This document shows, piece after piece, positions 20,637 through 34,700 of a stretch of DNA of 64,000 bases (positions within the stretch are counted from its first letter, which is position 1; the number at the start of each line of letters is the position of its first letter). The notes under the pieces are model-generated. The model ran no database searches, had not been told where the DNA came from, and worked only from the letters and a program-made list of their open reading frames with translations. The translations under genes were made by a program, and so were the position numbers. The DNA comes from Telmatactis stephensoni (lineage: Eukaryota > Cnidaria > Anthozoa > Actiniaria > Isophelliidae): assembly GCA_029948255.1 (NCBI GenBank), contig JALIZF010001773.1, forward strand, positions 465,001 through 529,000, in the 5' to 3' direction.

Positions 20637-22663
20637 AAAGTGAAGAACTTGATTTAATTGAAACCGGCCGCGAGAGAAAATTTCACCATTAATTAAAATT
20701 GTTTTCCCAAAACTAAAGGTAAACAGATAAAGAGGTTGATATCTTGTTTTTCCTATTGGCAATTTATAACATGCAAATTGAAGTGGGCAGGTGAAGTTTA
20801 ATAAAAATACAAAAATAGAAGAAAATATCAAGTGTTTGAGCCAGCTGGCTCGATACTAACATCTTAAATCATTGAAGTGGGGCTAAGTACATTTTTATAG
20901 ATAGTGATATACCTTGTCTCTTGTGCTGGGGCAAAGACAATCAACAAAAATATACAGAATGACAATTCGGCTTCATAAACACTTTACGACAAACGTTTTT
21001 TCATTAATGTCTTTTTTAAGAACTTAAACCAACAGCGTTGGAAGCGATTGTGAGTGTTTATGCTCTTCTATCTTGAATATGAAAGGAATACTAACGTCGC
21101 CAAGGCATAGCGATATAGCGGCCACTATTTCGATCGGTGAAAAACCTCAAACACAACATGGACAAAATGAATATCATTTCAATGTTGTTTTTTGTTATCA
21201 AGGATGAGGGCAAAGAAAGTAAACAAGTCATTACTTTTTGAGCTTTCTATTCTACTTTCATTAAGAGAAAAATCTTTATTTCTGAGCATGTTTGTTTTTG
21301 GTAGTCTTGACAACAGATAAAAACCAGTAAGGATAGTATTTAAGGAAGAAATATAAGACTAACTTCTTTTCTCTTTTAATGTTTTGCGGCTAATCTTAGC
21401 TTATTAATGTATTTTTAATTCGTGGCAATCTTTAAGCCCACGATAATTGCCAAAAACTGAAAAAAGGAAAAACAAGAAACAATGACAGTGGTCTAGTGGT
21501 TTGATCGATTGTAAAAACAAAAACAAAATCATCTTTCACCTCGCCATTGTCATGTGATTCCCAGCTGTCTTACGTGTTCAGTGCTCGATGAAACTTTCCT
21601 GACAGACAAATCTCACTGGCAATTTTGATATGGTCCATTTTTAGCCATCTTATCAATTTTAAAACGAAAGAGACTCAAATCGAGAGATAGAAAGAAAAAT
21701 TAATAGTCTCATTGAATAAGTGAATTCTTAAATACTTTTGACCAAAAAAGGATCATCAAAATTAATGCGAAAGCAAAACAATTAAAAAATTCCGAAATTT
21801 CTAAATCGTCAACCGGATCTTCCTACTATCAAAGCTTTTTAACAATAAGGCTAATGCGTTTAGAAAAATATTTTACTGGTACATGTCTAAACTGGTTTGA
21901 TTACAAGTTTGCCGTCAGCACTGTCAGCACTTGTTCAGTGCATTTTTCAATATTGTCTGTTTTATTGCGTGATTTTGTCTCATAGCTCCAAGCAAAAGAA
22001 AAATAAGATAAAATTTATTATTGAAATGGGAGGCGCTTTTAGATTAATTTTAATTAAACCTTGTTTTTAAGGCTTTCTTGGAAAATCAGTTGCTTCGCTA
22101 TCATTGTTGACGAATTTTCTAAAAAAAAGTGACAGGTGAAACCTGCTAGATGTGATGGCTGACAGAATATTTTTTTCTTTATGACGGTTTTAATGCTTCA
22201 AGTGGGTGTTATCTCTATATTATATCACATTCAAAAGAATTGGCATTCTCCTATAATAATGGTCGAATTGGAAAAAATATTCAATCCTGATGTTTTAAGC
22301 ACCACATCATATCTGATCGTATAGAATAGAATCAGCTGGGGAGATGGTAGAGGGTTTGCCTTTGAATAGAGCTTCTGTATGCTCAGTTTGACTTCGAAGA
22401 TTGCTATTGGCTGCCTATAACAAAATAATTGAATACTTATTAACAAACTCGCCGTCAGTTATCAGAAAACCGAGGGTGACGCATCGCCGCGGAGACTTCT
22501 CTTCAAGTTCTAAAACACCAGCTCTGAAAACACTATACAGGATTCTTTGAAAAGCAATAATTTCTTGACGAGCTACAGAGATAGTTTCATCCATCAATCA
22601 CCACCTCTCATCCAATCTCTGAGCATCACTTCGAGATTGCTTGTGCTTTTTCAAGTTAACAAT
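20637..22663. other. No gene or clear repeat seen
   Basis: AT-rich sequence with only short chance reading frames. The part just before 22664 is presumably the 5' flank of the mucin-like gene. Confidence 0.4.
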
Positions 22664-22715
22664 ATGGGCAGATATTGGCTACTTTCATATTGTTTTTGTG
22701 CTTTAGCTCTGACAA
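22664..22715 (+). CDS. Signal-peptide exon 1a
   Basis: ATG followed by a hydrophobic leader ([17 protein letters not shown]) ends at a consensus donor A/GTAAGT in phase 1, the phase used by all downstream cassettes. Confidence 0.65.
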
Positions 22716-25700
22716 GTAAGTGGATTTTATTTTACTGTGATTTTATTCAGTCCCAATGATACTGGAAACACTAATGATCTATCTATTGAACATTTTTCAA
22801 CCACAACCAGAATTTCGATTGACTACATGCAGTTTGGGCACGGAAGACTTTTTCAGTAATGATTATTTTTCAGTTCTATTTTTACTTTGTAAAATAACAG
22901 CTTTTTTATTTCCTTGTGTTCCCAAGTGTGTTTTTCATTCTTTTTTAACTATCAACTCAAAAAATAATCTTCGAGTCCATCACGATTGTAAAATATGGTT
23001 CAGTTGCCATAGATACAATTGGGTAAATATTATGTTCCCATAGCAATTGAAAAGAGAATTCCTAGAATGAAGGTGCATACAGCTTGAATTACATTGATCA
23101 AAAACAAGGAATATTATAGTGGGATCAAGTGAATTTAATGCTAGCAATCAATGCTAATGAAATCTTCGAATTAAGGAACTTTGATTCAATTTGGCAAAAC
23201 TTTTCGTGTAAACTTGTGTGTCTACTTGTTAAGCTTTCAGGAGAATTTCAGTTGTGGACTAGATTAGACTGATACCAACGAATCGAAATATGTAAAAAAG
23301 AAGCCTTATATATTCTCAGTCTGCCTTCTTGGAAACGGAAATCGCTTTGTTCCGCCAGCATCTAGAACGTTCTAAATTCATTATTGGTTAATGCTTCGTC
23401 GAAATTAAGACTTTGTTTATGAAACAACAGGGAAACATGCAATACTAAGCTGGTTATTGTATAGTTGTATTCTACTAATAAAATTATGAATATACTTTAA
23501 AAATCGAGCAAAATTAAGAAAAGGAGGAGTACCTGTGTCAGTAGCAGTATTGGCAGAATATGCTCGTCGTGTCTTAAATTATTAAAATAAGCAAATTGGT
23601 ATTAAAAAAGAAATTCTTAGTTACTAAAGTCTTAAAAGCCATTCTGTTAGTCCTGAGTTGGAAACATTCTAGACCAGTTGTGAATGTTTTCAAACAGTGG
23701 TTTTTCCCTTGAGGATTTTTTGCCTACAGAGATGCGCACGCATAACACAGACAAACGCTTCTAAGCACTCACATTTTCCTATGTATTGAAAGTTGGACCT
23801 TCGATGTGAAATTTAGAAGAGAAACTAAGCTATTCAAATGAAAATTTGAGAAATATGCTTCAAAAGTCGTGCTTTGCATTGCCTACAAGGATGCGCGCGC
23901 AATCTTGTTTGATGACGTAGCACGGCAACACGTTTATCAATCTTTTGTGCTGTTTGGAAAACGAAGACTACACAAAGAACACTTTGATCCAAAAGGGTGC
24001 CAGTTTGGCAGCCATTTTGTTCCAGCCTCGTTTCCATCATTTTAATGAGTTGCTTAGCAACAACGTAAGGAGTGCATGGAATCGCGTATATTTTTTCCGT
24101 TTTTGCGCCGTGCCATGACCGTGACAGTGCCGTGTTGTCTATGAAAACATTTGAAATTCCTACCGTAACCGTGTCGTGACCGTAGCGTGACGTTTTCACA
24201 GTCATACGAAATCTATTCTTTGTGGAGACGTAGTTCAATAAACCTAATGAAAGTGCCAAACCACTGGGTAGCAAACAATTCAAAAAAGTAATAAAATGAT
24301 TGCCATGTTTATGGTGTAAATATAATTTTTCTCGCAGTATGAACTGCGATGTTATTGCTAACTGAAGGCTGAGTTTTCCTTTCTGTGTTACGCTGAAAGT
24401 TAGTTGATTTGTGGTCATTTTTCGGTCGGAAGAGGAGAAGAGTTTCTAATCAGTGTATATTGAAATTTACGCCAATAAATAAAGTAGATTGCAGGACTAC
24501 AAAACATTTATTCTTCCTCGTATTGATAAAAAAAACAAAAAGAAGCCTTTTAACGCTTCCTATAACAACATTATTACAGGCATTTATATTCCATTTATTT
24601 CCATTACTTATAGTTTGGGCATTATCCAATGTGCTTGTTAAAGATTTGGAACAAAAATGAACTGAAGAGTAATGTTTAAATTCGAGATGAATTTTTTATG
24701 ACGCCAGTGATGCCAATGTGGATACGATTCAAAGTCCAACAAATGTACGAATAAAGGCCGAATTACACGCTACGATTTGTCGGTCCGATTTGAGTTCTAC
24801 TACATGATTTGGGCACTCCAATTCATTAGATTGTCTTTTCAAAAAATCGTCCCGACATGAAAAAATCTGTTGCACTAATCGAGCCGATTTAATTTCTTTC
24901 TTTTCCCGAACGAAGTTTATCAAAAATCGGGCCGACAAATCGTAGCAAGTAACTCGACCTTAACAACGTAGAAATTAATGATTTTTTAAAAATATGGCTG
25001 TATTTTTTTTGGTTTTTCTACAAGTTTCCAGTACTAATACTAGCATCTGAAACCTTAGGAATAAACAATTAATCGATGATATTAGAAAATGAAAGATAAA
25101 AACTTTAAAAACGTACCGAATTTATTCCACGTTTCGACTGTGCTTAACATTTATTAGATCTATCACTGAAGAACTGAAAATACCCTGAAAATACCTAAGA
25201 ATGAAGTATTTATACTAAACATAAAAACTTACATAACCTTAGATCTGATTTTTGAACCAGATCCCCGTGGAACAAACATTTATAAGCTCATAACAAATAA
25301 TGTTATTTTTACGAAACAGCTAACATAACTGGTAATTTCTAGATGCATGTCTGTTGCCAAGTTCTTTTGCTCAAGATATCCACCCTGTACTGAGATAAAA
25401 CATCATCCCTAATTATTCGTCGTCAAAGGACGTCACACTGAGCTATGATTTTTTGATGTGCCAATATGACGTCATGCTGTAACACATTGTCATGACGTAA
25501 TCGTCGCTTGTTTACTATTTACTAACTTGTTTACTATTTACTGATCGACAGGAGGTATTAGATAAGCTTGTAGCTTTAATGTGTTTAACCTTCTTCTTCA
25601 GTGCATGTTTCTGTTTCTCGTGTATTTCTAGTTTCCACTCAAACGTCAACCAGCATCAGCATTTCTTCTGTTACTGCTAACGATACGAATTCCACAACGA

Positions 25701-28700
25701 CAGGTATGGCATTGTGACAGTTGTTAATATTATGAGATATCAACTTTTGTATAATAATTGGCATATTACGCGCGCTCTGATTCGTCGAACAACCATGTGT
25801 GATTAGAGTACACACACATAGATGGCGTCATCGAATCTTACGCGCGCTCTGATTGGTTGGAATGTTTCGATAAATATTATATAAAACAGATAGATTCCAT
25901 TTTCAGTTTCCGTGCGTCTGTACTCTAATCATATCGATGCACAGAAGACGTCAAAATGTGGTGAGAACAACAGTCACGCCACTGGACTTCGTCTCGTGGC
26001 GTACTTTTTTGTTCTCACCACATTTTGACGTCATCTGTGCATCGATTAGAGTATAGACGCACGGAAAAATGGAATCTATTTGTTAAATCACAAACTTAGA
26101 ACCATTGAAAAGATAGTGACGGCAGAAGCAAGCAAACGGCAGAAGGAATTTTCCTAGTCCTAATTAAAAAGGGATTGTCCAATTCTTCAACGATAACACA
26201 TTATTTTCTTGACTGATTTGGTTTCCCAGTAAAAGAATTAGAAGGTCCATTTTAGTATTACATTTTGTCAGATCAATCTACAGTATTGAGCTTTTGTTTT
26301 TGCTTTCATTTTAGCTTCTAGTTCTTATGCATATGATTCATCCAGTCCGATATGTAGCACTCCTGTTACCGCAAACACAACTACAGCAGGTAACACTAAG
26401 TTTTAAACAAATTGTAGTTTCATTTCATCCATTTACCCATCCATCCATCCATCCATCCATCCATCCATCCATCCATCCATCCATCCATCCATCCAGAAAG
26501 GAAAGAAAAAAAGGTATAGAAAAAGGGTTAGGGCTCATTGAAAAGCTTCGCAGCTGCTAATTCTAAAGCTTGGTTTGCTTGTGACATGATACATATGCAT
26601 ATTAATAATAAGCTATCTCCAAATGAACTAAAATGTAGGCTTGAGTGCGACGAATGGTTAGGCATTGGTTAGGCGTGCGTCAAGAACGCAAATTCGGAAA
26701 ACTTCTTCAATTTACAAAGTTGAGCTATTCAATTTTAACTGAACTATTGCAAGGTGATTTAAATAGTTTTCGTCTTCTAAAGATTTCTAGCTAGCTCTCA
26801 CATTCATCGCTATTATCCATCATGAAAGGAAGACGTACGTCATGACGTCATGACCGGAAGTGCAGAGTAATGTTCTAAGTGACGTTTACAACATGAGCGG
26901 CCGTGTTGTATCGGCATATACAATCACGAGCCGAAGGCGAGCCGGACGCGAATGTTGTAAATGACTTAAAATACTCCAACACATATTTGAGTTGTTCCCG
27001 GAAAGAAAATCAAAAATATCTTTATTTATCTTAGAGAAAATCGAGGTTAAAGTTGATGTAAATTAGGACGAATCTGTATGAGATATAAAACACTCGTCAC
27101 GGTTGCGATTTTCATTGTGTTTGCCTTATGAATTATTAATTAGTATTTTAAGTAAAAATAACCAATATACAACATGCCAATGTATAACATGGGCGTGATG
27201 ACCTTGAAGAGCTCTCCCTAAGACCACACCCAAAGTAGTATTTGCCAAGAATAACAACTGATTTAGACTGGGAAGACACTTTTGTAGGTACGGATCAACT
27301 AGATTTGAGTCTGAAAATTATCAAATGTTTTCCGTCGTCAGGTTCAACTCAAAAACGAAAGTCTGTTGCAGACTATAGCGTCATAAGCATAGAGTACATT
27401 TCGTATGAGTGTTAATACTACACCCGCCGATCGGTTACGGCACGGTTACGACAGGAAGTTCGAATGTTTTATAGACAACACGGTACTGACACGGTCACGG
27501 CACGACGCGGTCCGTTTCACACTCATACGAAATCTGCTCTAAGCGCAAATACGCAACTCAGTGATGTACTACTCATTACCAGCACTTGTCCTTTTTCACA
27601 CGTGTTGCTTGCGCTTATGCTTAACTAGCGACGCAAGCATAAGCGCAAACAACATACGCAGACTAAGGACCTGATTATATGAACCGGTCTGGCCCGGTTA
27701 AGCGGCCTAACTTCTTTTGTTTTCTTTTCCCTTGGGGCAACAAAACATATAATCAGGCCCTTAGTATCATGTTTATCACATAGGTGTGAAAAAAGACGGT
27801 CTCTTCTAATGAACAGTACATTACTGAGTCTGTGTATGTTGTTTGCGAACATACGCATATCTGAACCAGGTTCAGTGAAAGGAAAAATTAACGGCCATAT
27901 ATCTGTATTGGAAAAAGTGACGTTCAAAGATTCGTAGACATACTTCCTTGCCAAAGTATTCCGCCTTCAAATTTCATATGGATATCAGACTGACAAATAT
28001 TTTTGCCGGATAATCTTAGTGTTGAACTCAAGCTCATCAGATGGCTCATTGGCACCGTCCCAATCAACCGCAACTGGTAAGTTAATTAGTTGCTTATTAT
28101 AGAATTTAAGATTTTATTTCTGTGTTACGCTGAAAGTTAGTTGATTTGTGGTCGTTTTTCGGTCGGAAGAGGAGAAGAGTTTCTAATCAGTGTATATTGA
28201 AATTTACGCCAATAAATAAAGTAGATTGCAGGACTACAAAACATTTATTCTTCCTCGTATTGATAAAAAAAAACAAAAAGAAGCCTTTTAACGCTTCCTA
28301 TAACAACATTATTACAGGCATTTATATTCCATTTATTTCCATTACTTATAGTTTGGGCATTATCCAATGTGCTTGTTAAAGATTTGGAACAAAAATGAAC
28401 TGAAGAGTAATGTTTAAATTCGAGATGAATTTTTTATGACGCCAGTGATGCCAATGTGGATACGATTCAAAGTCCAACAAATGTACGAATAAAGGCCGAA
28501 TTACACGCTACGATTTGTCGGTCCGATTTGAGTTCTACTACATGATTTGGGCACTCCAATTCATTAGATTTTCTTTTCAAAAAATCGTCCCGACATGAAA
28601 AAATCTGTTGCACTAATCGAGCCGATTTAATTTCTTTCTTTTCCCGAACGAAGTTTATCAAAAATCGGGCCGACAAATCGTAGCAAGTAACTCGACCTTA

Positions 28701-31700
28701 ACAACGTAGAAATTAATGATTTTTTAAAAATATGGCTGTATTTTTTTTGGTTTTTCTACAAGTTTCCAGTACTAATACTAGCATCTGAAACCTTAGGAAT
28801 AAACAATTAATCGATGATATTAGAAAATGAAAGATAAAAACTTTAAAAACGTACCGAATTTATTCCACGTTTCGACTGTGCTTAACATTTATTAGATCTA
28901 TCACTGAAGAACTGAAAATACCCTGAAAATACCTAAGAATGAAGTATTTATACTAAACATAAAAACTTACATAACCTTAGATCTGATTTTTGAACCAGAT
29001 CCCCGTGGAACAAACATTTATAAGCTCATAACAAATAATGTTATTTTTACGAAACAGCTAACATAACTGGTAATTTCTAGATGCATGTCTGTTGCCAAGT
29101 TCTTTTGCTCAAGATATCCACCCTGTACTGAGATAAAACATCATCCCTAATTATTCGTCGTCAAAGGACGTCACACTGAGCTATGATTTTTTGATGTGCC
29201 AATATGACGTCATGCTGTAACACATTGTCATGACGTAATCGTCGCTTGTTTACTATTTACTAACTTGTTTACTATTTACTGATCGACAGGAGGTATTAGA
29301 TAAGCTTGTAGCTTTAATGTGTTTAACCTTCTTCTTCAGTGCATGTTTCTGTTTCTCGTGTATTTCTAGTTTCCACTCAAACGTCAACCAGCATCAGCAT
29401 TTCTTCTGTTACTGCTAACGATACGAATTCCACAACGACAGGTATGGCATTGTGACAGTTGTTAATATTATGAGATATCAACTTTTGTATAATAATTGGC
29501 ATATTACGCGCGCTCTGATTCGTCGAACAACCATGTGTGATTAGAGTACACACACATAGATGGCGTCATCGAATCTTACGCGCGCTCTGATTGGTTGGAA
29601 TGTTTCGATAAATATTATATAAAACAGATAGATTCCATTTTTCCGTGCGTCTGTACTCTAATCATATCGATGCACAGAAGACGTCAAAATGTGGTGAGAA
29701 CAACATTCACGCCACTGGACTTCGTCTCGTGGCGTACTTTTTTGTTCTCACCACATTTTGACGTCATCTGTGCATCGATTAGAGTATAGACGCACGGAAA
29801 AATGGAATCTATTTGTTAAATCACAAACTTAGAACCATTGAAAAGATAGTGACGGCAGAAGCAAGCAAACGGCAGAAGGAATTTTCCTAGTCCTAATTAA
29901 AAAGGGATTGTCCAATTCTTCAACGATAACACATTATTTTCTTGACTGATTTGGTTTCCTAGTAAAAGAATTAGAAGGTCCATTTTAGTATTACATTTTG
30001 TCAGATCAATCTACAGTATTGAGCTTTTGTTTTTGCTTTCATTTTTAACTCGTGGATTGCAAATCCACGAGTTATAGTGAGGGGTCGAATATGCAAATGT
30101 GTCACTCACTCGAACATTGTTAAACTATGCTACTGCGCATGCTCGGCGTGATTGACCGCAGGCCGAAAGTATTGTGGGCTCTGGTTTATTCCGGGACTCC
30201 CGAAGGACTCCCGACCTATTCACAGATCAACGATATTTGCTTTTCACTATTTAAGCTTATGTTGAAATCAGACTATACAAAATTTATATTTAGCTAAGAA
30301 CAGAAAGACTATACAGAACATATGCTTCAAAATAGCTAGCTAGGAAAATTTGTGATAGCCGAGTCAAATAGTGCTGGAGAACACATCAGCTCAAGAAATA
30401 CAAACTGAACATTAGGGACCGTTCATTTTTAATCAGGAGGGGGGGGCTGGTGGTTTTTGGAATTTTTGCCCCAAAAAGTGTCCGGCCCCCCTCTTTGTCA
30501 TACAATTTTTTAAATGGCCCCCCTCTTAGTTCATGTTTCATTTACATGACCCCTCCCCCCCACACTACCACCACTGAAAATTACGCAATGTTACAAGAGA
30601 TCGGAATATGTAATTTTTGCCTTTTCATTATCACAGACGTACTAAGGATAACATTGAATTATTAGTCATCATTGCTGTTTCTGATGTTATCCTCATATGT
30701 GTAGCAAAGGAAAATATAAGCCCATTATTGTTGAACAATATTGGAGAGTAATATTGCATAATTATATATGCGAGCGCGAAGCGCGAGCCGCTCACCTGAA
30801 ATTTCAAGTAAAGGTGTTTCCAGAGGCTATTTTCTAAAAGAACTTTAAATGTTCTTATATATGGTGCAATGTGCGAAATACTACATTTATTTACAAATGC
30901 GAGCGTGAAGCGCGAGACGCTCGGCAGAAATTTGAAGTATATATGTTCACAGCTAGGTGAGAGGCTATCACTTCCAAAAGAATTTTAAATAATCTTATGA
31001 AATGTGCAAGTCACACATTTCAAATGCGAGCGTGAGTCGCTCGGCAGAAATTTGAGGTGTATATGTTAACAGAGACTAATTCCCAGAAGGATTTTCTCAA
31101 CGTGCAAAGACATCTACTATTAATAACTGAATTTAAGTACATAAGTTTACAAAGACTTCTTCCTTAGTAAAAGGATTTGAAACATGTACCATTATGGTGG
31201 AATGTGCAAGTCACTAACTACAAATGCGAGCGCGAGCTGCTTTGCAGAAATTTGAGGTAAATCTATTGTTCATAAAGACTGTTTCCTAAAGAGATTTGAA
31301 ATGATCTTGATGCAAGGCAGTGTAACTCACTCTACACTAGCTTGTAGTGTTTGGCATTGTGGCATGGCTGCAGTGTAACAATTTAGAATGTAATTGGCTT
31401 TTGCGAGCGCGAAGCGCGAGCCGCTCAACAGAAATTTTGCAAGAAAAGTACTTCGTGGTGGCTCCGTTTTGGTTGATTTGATAACAAAAAGGTGCTGCAT
31501 AAACTATTTTTTTTGCACGACCCCTCCTCAAATAGCCAAAAAGTTTTTACTTGGCCCCCCCTTTTATGGCCATTTTTTTCAGGTGGCCCCCCCTCAAAAA
31601 CCACCAGCCCCCCCCTCCCGATAAAAAATGAACGGTCCCTTATAGTTTGAAAAAAGCATTGACTAGATGCACTCCCAGACATGTCCAATGGCACACGAAA

Positions 31701-34700
31701 AATTAAATACAGACGTTGTTTGAAGAAGAAGACTTTTAGATCATTAAATTCCTAGTATTACTGAGAGCAAGCTATTTCAGGAGTAAAACCACGGCAAAGT
31801 ACCGAAGTAATATTAGCCATGACTTACGCAATAGAATATCCGTCTTTGCAGTCGATACCGTGACGAGTAAGCTTATTAAAAAACTTTGGCTGAATGCCGG
31901 ACATTGAACATCGCTGTCAAGCGACAAAAATCTCTTCAAGTGCAACATCAAAGTCATCCAAACTTTTAGTGACCGTACTCTATCATCACAAGGGTCAAAG
32001 TAGACTAAGCAAACGAAAACATCAGCCTTGAAAGCGAGCGCCGTGAAGGCCTCGAGTCCGCTAGCTGAAAACAGCAACAAAAAGGCGTATTGAGTTTATT
32101 GGCTTAGTGTTTAGTGAAGCAAAATCTTTTATATTTATAGCGACATTTTGCTACAGAGCACAGAGAGGAGCATTTTAATTTTGCATATGTTTTGTAACCA
32201 CACATTGACAATAAATACACAAAATTCCACAAAAAAAATGTTGTTCGTTTTATGGATGGTCCAGTGGATAGAGCCATGGCTTTTGGTGCGAGAGGTTCGA
32301 GTTCAATTCCCGGGCCGACGGTGAAGAAATTTTTTTTTCACTTTTTTTTTTCCTTTTTCGCACATTTTTTTCTTTTATATTGTAATATAGCTAATGACTC
32401 TTTCTTCGCTAAAGAAATTATTGATTTAGCCAGATTTTTGCCTTCAAATGAAAACTCGTTATTTTACTAAAATGTACTGTTTGGGCTTCCTGTGGTCATT
32501 TCGGTAAATCCACGAGTTACTTCGCCATTGGCGGTTTGATAGCTTCTAGTTCTTATGCATATGATTCATCCAGTCCGATATATAGCACTCCTGTTACCGC
32601 AAACACAACTACAGCAGGTAACACTGAGTTTTAAACAAATTGTAGTTTCATTTCATCCATTTACCCATCCATCCATCCATCCATCCATCCATCCATCCAT
32701 CCATCCATCCAGAAAGGAAAGAAAAAAAGGTATAGAAAAAGGGTTAGGGCTCATTGAAAAGCTTCGCAGCTGCTAATTCTAAAGCTTGGTTTGCTTGTGA
32801 CATGATACATATTAATAATAAGCTATCTCCAAATGAACTAAAATGTAGGCTTGAGTGCGACGAATGGTTAGGCATTGGTTAGGCGTGCGTCAAGAACGCA
32901 AATTCGGAAAACTTCTTCAATTTACAAAGTTGAGCTATTCAATTTTAACTGAACTATTGCAAGGTGATTTAAATAGTTTTCGTCTTCTAAAGATTTCTAG
33001 CTAGCTCTCACATTCATCGCTATTATCCATCATGAAAGGAAGACGTACGTCATGACGTCATGACCGGAAGTGCAGAGTAATGTTCTAAGTGACGTTTACA
33101 ACATGAGCGGCCGTGTTGTATCGGCATATACAATCACGAGCCGAAGGCGAGCCGGACGCGAATGTTGTAAATGACTTAAAATACTCCAACACATATTTGA
33201 GTTGTTCCCGGAAAGAAAATCAAAAATATCTTTATTTATCTTAGAGAAAATCGAGGTTAAAGTTGATGTAAATTAGGACGAATCTGTATGAGATATAAAA
33301 CACTCGTCACGGTTGCGATTTTCATTGTGTTTGCCTTATGAATTATTAATTAGTATTTTAAGTAAAAATAACCAATATACAACATGCCAATGTATAACAT
33401 GGGCGTGATGACCTTGAAGAGCTCTCCCTAAGACCACACCCAAAGTAGTATTTGCCAAGAATAACAACTGATTTAGACTGGGAAGACACTTTTGTAGGTA
33501 CGGATCAACTAGATTTGAGTCTGAAAATTATCAAATGTTTTCCGTCGTCAGGTTCAACTCAAAAACGAAAGTCTGTTGCAGACTATAGCGTCATAAGCAT
33601 AGAGTACATTTCGTATGAGTGTTAATACTACACCCGCCGATCGGTTACGGCACGGTTACGACAGGAAGTTCGAATGTTTTATAGACAACACGGTACTGAC
33701 ACGGTCACGGCACGACGCGGTCCGTTTCACACTCATACGAAATCTGCTCTAAGCGCAAATACGCAACTCAGTGATGTACTACTCATTACCAGCACTTGTC
33801 CTTTTTCACACGTGTTGCTTGCGCTTATGCTTAACTAGCGACGCAAGCATAAGCGCAAACAACATACGCAGACTAAGGACCTGATTATATGAACCGGTCT
33901 GGCCCGGTTAAGCGGCCTAACTTCTTTTGTTTTCTTTTCCCTTGGGGCAACAAAACATATAATCAGGCCCTTAGTATCATGTTTATCACATAGGTGTGAA
34001 AAAAGACGGTCTCTTCTAATGAACAGTACATTACTGAGTCTGTGTATGTTGTTTGCGAACATACGCATATCTGAACCAGGTTCAGTGAAAGGAAAAATTA
34101 ACGGCCATATATCTGTATTGGAAAAAGTGACGTTCAAAGATTCGTAGACATACTTCCTTGCCAAAGTATTCCGCCTTCAAATTTCATATGGATATCAGAC
34201 TGACAAATATTTTTGCCGGATAATCTTAGTGTTGAACTCAAGCTCATCAGATGGCTCATTGGCACCGTCCCAATCAACCGCAACTGGTAAGTTAATTAGT
34301 TGCTTATTATAGAATTTAAGATTTTATTTCAACTTATTTTCTACTGTTTTCTTTCCATTAAGTTGGTAAAAGTTTCTAATAGTTATTGTTATATATGATC
34401 GTTCTACGTGTAGACATTTTTAGGGGGAGGGGAGGGAGGAGCCAGAGAGAGAATTCTCTAGTTATATACTCAGATCCAAATGCTCATTTTCACTTCCTTG
34501 GACAATAGAAAGAAGGAAGGAAGGAACAAATGAACGTATAATTGAATGAATGAATTAATGATGAACGAACGTACGAACACACGAATGAATGAATGATATC
34601 AAAGGTTCAAAGGTTCAAAGATTTTTTTTACCACAAAAAGAAGTAATTACAATTAAACATAAAAGAAAGAAAAGGGTGCAGGATTACAACCCATGGGGGT

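Larger units (their letters stand above)
30045..32540. mobile_element. 2.5-kb insertion at a cassette-exon splice acceptor
   Basis: Comparison with the intact first unit (26290-26315) shows exactly where the extra sequence starts and stops. The left end is a hairpin, AACTCGTGGATT-GCA-AATCCACGAGTT; the right end carries AAATCCACGAGTTA 25-30 bp from the junction. A terminal hairpin plus subterminal inverted repeats recalls Helitron2/Helentron elements, but no helicase is present and the class is uncertain. It contains a second element (30415-31639) and a tRNA-like SINE head (32249-32330). Confidence 0.8.
24380..34326. repeat. Recent 3.7-kb tandem duplication (24380-28116 and 28117-34326)
   Basis: Unit 1 is 24380-28116. 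Unit 2 starts at 28117 and ends at about 34326, interrupted by a 2.5-kb insertion. Scanning by eye shows only a handful of single-base differences over 3.7 kb. The junctions share TTTC, consistent with microhomology-mediated or replication-slippage duplication. Each unit carries cassette exons of types 2, 3 and 4. Confidence 0.9.

Noticed and set aside
23834..24418. 194-residue minus-strand frame
   Set aside because: Runs through a foldback element into unrelated sequence, has no recognisable domain, and lacks codon conservation in the tandem copy.
26431..26493. CATC array considered as a CRISPR-like or regulatory array
   Set aside because: Simple tetranucleotide repeat with no spacers in a eukaryotic genome.
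27625..27954. 109-residue minus-strand frame present twice (also 33835-34164)
   Set aside because: Duplicated only because the whole 3.7-kb block was copied; it spans MITE ends and shows no domain.
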